From assembly GCA_903932805.1 (NCBI GenBank), contig CAIZHO010000509.1, positions 1-7,370 on the forward strand: a DNA stretch of 7,370 bases, written 5' to 3'. The first letter of the stretch is position 1, and the number at the start of each line of letters is the position of its first letter. The stretch is from an uncultured Roseiflexaceae bacterium (GTDB taxonomy: Bacteria; Chloroflexota; Chloroflexia; Chloroflexales; Roseiflexaceae). Made by a program: the position numbers and the translations under genes. Shown piece by piece: positions 1 to 5,626 of this stretch. The notes beneath the pieces were generated by a model. That model saw only the letters and a program-made list of their open reading frames with translations. It had not been told where the DNA came from and did not search any database.

Positions 1-3000
1 TACGGATGCACGCCAGACATTCGCCGAAATGCAGAAGTATGGCATCGAATATATCTTCTTTGGTCGCATGGAACGTGCCTTGTACGGCGAAACTGCCGGC
101 ATCGCATTTCGTGAACTGGCAGAGTCTCAAGACATCACCGAAGTGTTCCGGAGCGGTGAGACGGTAATCTATCAAGTTCCTCGTGCCGACCATGCACCTG
201 GCGTGCTCAAAACAGGCACACTGGCCGTCTTTGCGCCGAATCCTCTCCCGCAGCAGTCATTGCTGACGACCGACAATCAGTCTTTGCCCGAGGTGTCTGC
301 CCCAGGGTGGAATCCCATCACGGACACGGTACCCGTCATCGTGCTGTGGATGCTCGCCTGGTATCTGATTGCACTGCTCGGTTTGTTGCCCGCGCTCTGG
401 CTCGGCCCTGCGCAATGGCCGTGGGCTCGGCTGATAGGCTTGGTCATTCTGGGTTATGCACTCTGGTTCCCTGTGAGTGCACGACTCATGTATAACAGCA
501 CGCTGGGGCTCGTCATCGCACTGCTCCTGACGATGTTGGTCAGTGCATGGGCACTGGTGCGGATTGGTATGCGATTGCAAAAGGTAAATAACGCTCCGCT
601 GCAGTGGTTTGACCCTGATGCGTTGCCACGGTATATCCGTGACGGTTGGAAGTGGGTCAAAACGACGCTGCGTTACCAACGCGGTACGATTATCCGCTTT
701 GAATTGTTGTTTATGCTCTCGTTTGCCATTATGGCGCTGATACGCATGGCAAATCCTGATGTCTGGCATCCCATTTGGGGTGGCGAGAAGCCCTTCGAGT
801 TTGGGATCCTCAATGCTGTGCTCCGGAGTCCCGTGATGCCACCGTATTCACCATTCTTCAGTGGTGGAACGTTGAATTATTACTACTACGGGTACGTGTT
901 GGTCTCGCTCCCGTTGCGTTTGACCGGGATTGCGCCAGAAATTGGCTTCAATCTGATTCTCGCAACACTCTATGCGCTGATGCTTACCGGCATGGCGGCT
1001 CTGGTTTGGCGTGTTGCCAAGGTACGCTGGGTCTGGGTGTTGGCTGTTTTGGTGACCGGGCTCCTGGGTAATCTGGCTGGTGCGTTCCCCGTCGGGTGGG
1101 CACGCGGTTTTGGTGAGGTACTCAACGCCGTCCGCGAAAACGACATTTCGGCAGTAGGCAGCGTTTTGGGCGATTGGTTCATGGGACCGAGTCGCGTCAT
1201 CCCCAGCACGATTACCGAGTTCCCATTCTGGAGTTTCCTCTTTGCAGACCTGCATGCGCACGTCATTGCAATGCCACTCTTGATGCTTGCGCTGGCGCTT
1301 GCCTGGCAAGCACTCGAGAAAGCCGAATTACCCAGCATCTGGTGGCTCTTGTCGGGGCTGACTGTAGGGGCGCTCTCGGTGACCAACTCGTGGGACACAC
1401 CCACCATTGTGTTGATCTTTACGGGTGCGTTGGTGCGTCGTGTGTGGGTCAGCGAGCACCGCTGGCGCTTCCCGCTCGCCATTATGCAGGGATTGGCGGT
1501 GGCAGGTATTGCCGTCGTCTTGTATCTCCCCTTCTTCCAAAATTACGCCCCGCAAGTGGGTTCGATTGATTGGGTCAAGAACACGTCGCCATGGACTGAG
1601 TGGTCAGCAGTCTGGGGCTTGTTCCTGATTCCGAGTATGGTGGTGACCGCACTCTTGGCATGGACCCGCCGTTGGGTACAGACGCTTGCTGCGGCTGTGT
1701 TGGTTGGGGTAATGCTCGTCGGTCTGGTACTCGAGTTCTATCCACAGCCAGCGCTGGCCGTGATCACACCGTATCTGGGCAATCCACGGATATGGGTTGG
1801 TGCGATCGTGCTGTTGCTGATCCCCAGCTTGTTCCGACGCCACCCAGATAACACACTGTGGTTTGGGTTGTGGTTGGTGTGTATTGCATGGGGATTAACG
1901 GGAGCGGTCGAGTTCGTTTATCTGCGTGATCACATGAGTGATGGCGACTGGTATCGGATGAATACGGTCTTTAAGTTTGGGATGCAGAGTTGGCTGTTGC
2001 TCACCGTCGGGCTCGCAGCGACGTTGCCTGCCATCAAGGCCCAGTTCGAGCGGTTGCCACGCCTGGGAGCCAATGTGCTGACGGTGCTGATGCTCGTGCC
2101 AATCCTGTTGGGTGCAGCTTTCCCCATCGGTGCTATCCCCAGCCGTGTTGCATATCAGATCAATCCAGACCAGGAGCTGACCTTAGACGGATTGGCATTC
2201 ATGAACGAGGGGACCTACGAGACATACGAACGGACCATTCCATTTGTCCATGATTATCAGGCAATGCAATGGCTCAAAAAGAACGTCAAGGGTTCGCCGG
2301 TTGTCATGCAGTCGAGCATCGAATTCTATCGTGGCTACGGTGTGCGGATTGCCGCCAACACGGGATTTCCGACGGTGGTCAGTCCGTTGCACGAGAGTGA
2401 GCAGCGCAACCCGGATGTGGTCGGTGCACGCGATGCAGACGTGATTGACTTCTATCGGAGCGAGGACCAATCAATCAAGCGCCGCATCTTGTCAAAGTAT
2501 CGTGTCGGCTATGTGGTGGTCGGGATCATCGAACGCGCCGCATACGGCGAAAAGGGTGCTGCGGTGATTGGAGATATGCCCGAACTGCGCGAAGTGTATA
2601 AAAACAGCGAGACCAAAATCTACGCAGTGTCACCAAACATTGTTGCAGTTGCGCCATATGCCAACATCAACGGCGATTCGAATGGTCCGAATGTCGGATT
2701 CCCTATTGAACAAATTGAACCGGTTCTAGAAGATTTGACGGAACTCGAGAGTGCATACGCGGCAGATCCCAATGACATCGCCCGGATGTTCGATTTGGTT
2801 GCAGGATACCGTCGCAATAATCGTTTAGAGGAAGCGGCAGCGGTGTTGCAGAAGGGCAGTGTGGCACACCCGGGTGATGTGCCGTTATTGCACATCCTCG
2901 GTGACATAGCAATCGAAGCAGGCTTGACAGAACAGGGAATTGCAGCGTATCGATCGGCTGTTTCGTACGCTGACAATCCCGGTAATGTCAACAAACTGAT

Positions 3001-3229
3001 TACCGGCTACATCAACGCTGGGCTGCTCGACGATGCCTTGGCGGAGGTCAACGCAGCGATTCAAAAGAGTCCTGAATTCTGGGACTTTTTGGTGACACGG
3101 GCAAATATTTCGACACAGTTAGGTGACTACGACGCAGCCCGAGCAGACTACAATGCATATCTCGACAATGCACCTGAGGATGCGATTTTCCGGAGTGATG
3201 TCCAGCGTGCGTTGGATGCATTGAACTAA
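1..3229 (+). CDS. Composite DUF2298 (Chlor_Arch_YYY) membrane protein with TPR tail, 5' partial
   Basis: Probable GT-C-like integral membrane glycosyltransferase; reaction and substrate unproven. The frame is open to the left edge. The first ATG (29) has no Shine-Dalgarno and sits inside a conserved domain, so the true start is outside the window. Counting that Met as residue 1: residues 1-53 match the C-terminal tail of a DUF2298 module (YIFFGRMERALYG, compare YVVVGIIERAAYG at 828-840 of the same protein); 54-100 is a linker; about 101-700 is a polytopic membrane region; about 740-870 is a soluble domain, probably extracytoplasmic; about 902-1066 holds roughly four TPR-like helical pairs. 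Motifs in the membrane module: EKPFE (253-257), NYYYYGY (283-289), PSR (387-389), ITEFPF (395-400), DLHAH (407-411), NSWD (453-456), RMNTVFKF (643-650); GFPTV (779-783) lies in the soluble domain. It ends with TAA and is followed closely by a paralogue in the same operon. Family assignment is firm; function is inferred. Confidence 0.88.
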   Translation, partial: TDARQTFAEMQKYGIEYIFFGRMERALYGETAGIAFRELAESQDITEVFRSGETVIYQVPRADHAPGVLKTGTLAVFAPNPLPQQSLLTTDNQSLPEVSAPGWNPITDTVPVIVLWMLAWYLIALLGLLPALWLGPAQWPWARLIGLVILGYALWFPVSARLMYNSTLGLVIALLLTMLVSAWALVRIGMRLQKVNNAPLQWFDPDALPRYIRDGWKWVKTTLRYQRGTIIRFELLFMLSFAIMALIRMANPDVWHPIWGGEKPFEFGILNAVLRSPVMPPYSPFFSGGTLNYYYYGYVLVSLPLRLTGIAPEIGFNLILATLYALMLTGMAALVWRVAKVRWVWVLAVLVTGLLGNLAGAFPVGWARGFGEVLNAVRENDISAVGSVLGDWFMGPSRVIPSTITEFPFWSFLFADLHAHVIAMPLLMLALALAWQALEKAELPSIWWLLSGLTVGALSVTNSWDTPTIVLIFTGALVRRVWVSEHRWRFPLAIMQGLAVAGIAVVLYLPFFQNYAPQVGSIDWVKNTSPWTEWSAVWGLFLIPSMVVTALLAWTRRWVQTLAAAVLVGVMLVGLVLEFYPQPALAVITPYLGNPRIWVGAIVLLLIPSLFRRHPDNTLWFGLWLVCIAWGLTGAVEFVYLRDHMSDGDWYRMNTVFKFGMQSWLLLTVGLAATLPAIKAQFERLPRLGANVLTVLMLVPILLGAAFPIGAIPSRVAYQINPDQELTLDGLAFMNEGTYETYERTIPFVHDYQAMQWLKKNVKGSPVVMQSSIEFYRGYGVRIAANTGFPTVVSPLHESEQRNPDVVGARDADVIDFYRSEDQSIKRRILSKYRVGYVVVGIIERAAYGEKGAAVIGDMPELREVYKNSETKIYAVSPNIVAVAPYANINGDSNGPNVGFPIEQIEPVLEDLTELESAYAADPNDIARMFDLVAGYRRNNRLEEAAAVLQKGSVAHPGDVPLLHILGDIAIEAGLTEQGIAAYRSAVSYADNPGNVNKLITGYINAGLLDDALAEVNAAIQKSPEFWDFLVTRANISTQLGDYDAARADYNAYLDNAPEDAIFRSDVQRALDALN

Positions 3230-3231
3230 GC

Positions 3232-3238
3232 AGGGGAG
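3232..3238 (+). promoter_or_regulatory. Shine-Dalgarno site of the second DUF2298 gene
   Basis: AGGGGAG lies in the short gap after the upstream stop codon. It sits 5 bases before ATG 3244 but only 2 bases before the in-frame GTG at 3241. The spacing therefore favours ATG 3244 as the start. Its presence so close to the preceding stop supports translation from a shared mRNA. Confidence 0.7.
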
Positions 3239-3243
3239 ACGTG

Positions 3244-5568
3244 ATGATCAACGATGTGATTGTCCATTGGTTGGTGACCATGCTCTGTGTCGCCGTGGGC
3301 GTTCCCTGGGCAAAGTACCTGTTCAACACACTTCCCCATGCACTCATCGGGGTTGCCCGACCGTTGGGGTATGCGGTCATCGGTGTTGTCGTGTGGGTGC
3401 TCGCGATGATAGGACTGCTACCATTTAACAGTGGTAGCGTCTTCTTTGTGGCAATCGGGATGGGGTACATCGGGTGGCGGTTATGCGGGGGTATCGATGG
3501 TGCCTGGGTACGTGCACACTGGCGTGCCTGGCTGCTGTCAGAAGTGGTGTTTGTCGCAGGATTTGCAATGGTTGTGTTTATCCGCGGTCGTTCCCCCGAT
3601 CCTTGGGGTACCGAGCGGCCGATGGATTACGCCTTTTTCAACAGCATGCTGCATTCACCCAGCTTCCCACCATTGGATCCGTGGATGTCTGGGATGACCA
3701 TCAATTATTACTACATGGGGTATTTGCTGGCAGCAATCCCCATAACCATATCGGGTGTCGATGCCGCAGTGGGCTATAATCTCGCACTCGCTACCACTGC
3801 CGGCATGATTGGCGCAACCGCGGCGACCATTGTTGTTAGTATGTCAGCGATATGGCACCCGATTGCAAATCCGTTGCGCAAGCGTACAGCGGCGCTGTTT
3901 GCAGGATGTGCGTTTATCGCAGTGCTGCTGGCAGGCAACATGGGCGGTTTCCTGCAGCTTGTGAGTGGTTTGCCCGAGATTCTCGCACTCGAGACTGCAG
4001 ATGTTGCCCCGGCGCTCCAAAACGGCCTCGGGGCACGCGAGACGTACACATTGGCGCGGCCATTCCAAGGTTGGGATTTTAATGGGACCACACAGCTCAC
4101 CCCACGTGATACATGGCAAGACTTTAATTGGTGGAACCCGTCGCGCGCGGTGTGGGATACCCTGGTAGCCGATAACGGTGCATGGGAGCGTCGCTACTCG
4201 ATTACCGAGTTCCCCTTCTTTTCGTTCTGGTTGGGCGACATGCACCCACACGTGATGGCACTCCCATTTGGGTTGCTCCTGCTGGGATTGGCGCTCCGTC
4301 GTGCGAGCGCACCACTGCCGACGATGGTTGTTCCAGCGCTCTTGCTGGGGCTTCTCTACCCGATGAATAGTTGGGACTACCCGACGTATTTGGTGCTCTA
4401 CCTCGGCGCGATGGTTTGGCAGAGTGTCCGGAGCAAGACGAATTGGCGGTCGGTGGGCATCGAGGCGGCAATCACCGTAGTGGCGTCGTATGTATTGTAT
4501 TTGCCGTTCCACATGAGCTTTGATTCGTTAGTGGGTGGTGCTGAACCAACGGTTGATATTCCGATCGTGGCGACGTTTTCGCAATACTTTGGGCTGTCAC
4601 CGGCACGGACCGAAGCCCATGGTTTGTTTGTGATGTTCGGGTTGTTCCTTGTCCCCATTCTTGCGGCAGCGGTGTCGTTCGCACGGGATCGGGTAGAGTG
4701 GGCACTCGTTGCATTGACCGCGGTTGTTGCTGTTGCCGGTGCGATCGGTGGATTTGTGACGCTTGCTGCGGTGCCATTGGCAGCGCTGTTGTTGCACTAT
4801 GCGTTCCGGCGTAGTGATGTCTCACCAGCATTCGCCATCTGGTTAGGGGTCGTCGCTCTGGCTGGCATATTGACCTTGGTGGTCGATGTGGTGTACATCC
4901 GCGACACCTTCAGCTCACGCATGAACACGGTGTTCAAGTTTTATTATCAAGTCTGGGCGTTGTGGGGTGTGGCAGCGGTATTGGGGATATGGCACGTCTG
5001 GTCGACACGAACGACTGCGTGGCGCGTTGGGTTGCTGGTGCTGGTTGTCCCGTTGACGATGGCAGCATTGAGTTACCCCGCTGCGACGTTGGGCAAGGCA
5101 CTGCTCGAGCCACGCGAAGGCACCCTCTATGGCAAAACACCGCGTGATTATGCAGCAGGCGGACCCGAGTCCGTGGCGTGGCTCCGACAGCATGTCACGG
5201 CGGGGTCGGTGGTGCTCGAGGGTGTAGGACCGTCGTATGACGTCGAAGGGGATGGGTTTGGCGGCATTTCTGCTGCGACGGGGTTCCCCACCGTGCTTGG
5301 ATGGCCAGGACACGAATTTCAGTGGCGTGGTGGTCAGTCGGGGCTTGATCAGCAAATCAGCCAGCGCGAAAACGACGTCCGCACGATCTATTCTTCTCTC
5401 GATGAAGCAACTGTCCGTGCGTTACTCGAGAGCTACCATGTGCGCTATATCTATATCGGTAACGCTGAGCGCAAAGCATATGGTTCTGAGGCAGGGATGC
5501 TGATCAGCACCATCGCAGAGCAAGTGTTCGCAGAAGGTGATATCGCCATCTACGCCTACAAGAAATAA
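3244..5568 (+). CDS. DUF2298 (Chlor_Arch_YYY) membrane protein
   Basis: A complete, stand-alone DUF2298 protein of 774 residues, probably a GT-C-fold glycosyltransferase-like enzyme in the cytoplasmic membrane; donor and acceptor unknown. ATG 3244 is chosen over GTG 3241 because of ribosome-site spacing. Numbered from ATG 3244, the motifs run: SPDPW (117-121), ERPMD (124-128), NYYYMGY (154-160), PSR (299-301), ITEFPF (320-325), DMHPH (332-336), NSWDYP (375-380), RMNTVFKF (559-566), all within a membrane region of many hydrophobic helices reaching about residue 620. A soluble C-terminal domain follows, with GFPTV (680-684) and YIYIGNAERKAYG (735-747). It parallels the upstream protein motif for motif but has no TPR tail. 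Compared with its paralogue it carries about 14 extra Trp- and charge-containing residues between PSR and ITEFP. It is second in a two-gene operon and ends just before a hairpin terminator. Confidence 0.9.
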   Translation: MINDVIVHWLVTMLCVAVGVPWAKYLFNTLPHALIGVARPLGYAVIGVVVWVLAMIGLLPFNSGSVFFVAIGMGYIGWRLCGGIDGAWVRAHWRAWLLSEVVFVAGFAMVVFIRGRSPDPWGTERPMDYAFFNSMLHSPSFPPLDPWMSGMTINYYYMGYLLAAIPITISGVDAAVGYNLALATTAGMIGATAATIVVSMSAIWHPIANPLRKRTAALFAGCAFIAVLLAGNMGGFLQLVSGLPEILALETADVAPALQNGLGARETYTLARPFQGWDFNGTTQLTPRDTWQDFNWWNPSRAVWDTLVADNGAWERRYSITEFPFFSFWLGDMHPHVMALPFGLLLLGLALRRASAPLPTMVVPALLLGLLYPMNSWDYPTYLVLYLGAMVWQSVRSKTNWRSVGIEAAITVVASYVLYLPFHMSFDSLVGGAEPTVDIPIVATFSQYFGLSPARTEAHGLFVMFGLFLVPILAAAVSFARDRVEWALVALTAVVAVAGAIGGFVTLAAVPLAALLLHYAFRRSDVSPAFAIWLGVVALAGILTLVVDVVYIRDTFSSRMNTVFKFYYQVWALWGVAAVLGIWHVWSTRTTAWRVGLLVLVVPLTMAALSYPAATLGKALLEPREGTLYGKTPRDYAAGGPESVAWLRQHVTAGSVVLEGVGPSYDVEGDGFGGISAATGFPTVLGWPGHEFQWRGGQSGLDQQISQRENDVRTIYSSLDEATVRALLESYHVRYIYIGNAERKAYGSEAGMLISTIAEQVFAEGDIAIYAYKK

Positions 5569-5626
5569 TCCCCGACCGACGAACCACCCCGTGACGTATC
5601 TGTCACGGGGTGGTTTTGTCTCTCTG
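5569..5626. other. Convergent intergenic gap
   Basis: This 58-base gap separates the stop codons of two convergent genes. Apart from the hairpin terminator nothing else is seen in it: no promoter is expected and no small open frame stands out. Confidence 0.7.
5582..5617 (+). terminator. Rho-independent terminator of the DUF2298 operon
   Basis: A perfect 14-base-pair inverted repeat (5582-5595 with 5602-5615) encloses a 6-base loop. It is G+C-rich in the core and runs into TTTT (5614-5617) followed by GTCTCTCTG. It begins 13 bases after the TAA of the second DUF2298 gene. Read on the minus strand the same hairpin lies just past the ABC gene stop, but there it is followed by a mixed GC-rich sequence rather than a T run. 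It is therefore a good terminator for the plus strand and at best a weak one for the minus strand. Confidence 0.88.

Noticed and set aside
29..31. ATG at 29 as the true start of the first gene
   Set aside because: No Shine-Dalgarno precedes it, the frame is open upstream to the edge, and the codons around it belong to a conserved tail domain.
848..1482. Overlapping minus-strand open frames inside the first gene
   Set aside because: Opposite the NYYY and D-x-H-x-H motif region; low-complexity-like composition and no recognisable domain or family.
3241..3243. GTG at 3241 as the start of the second DUF2298 gene
   Set aside because: Only 2 bases from the ribosome site; ATG at 3244 has better spacing and is the stronger codon. 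The difference is a single residue.
3844..4512. 222-codon minus-strand open frame inside the second DUF2298 gene
   Set aside because: Antisense to an unmistakable conserved gene; its product is rich in Arg, Gln, His and Pro with no recognisable domain, typical of a shadow frame.
5582..5615. Inverted repeat as a mobile-element end or attachment site
   Set aside because: Short loop, GC-rich stem, following T run and position just past a stop codon are all explained by a terminator; no transposase or target duplication is present.
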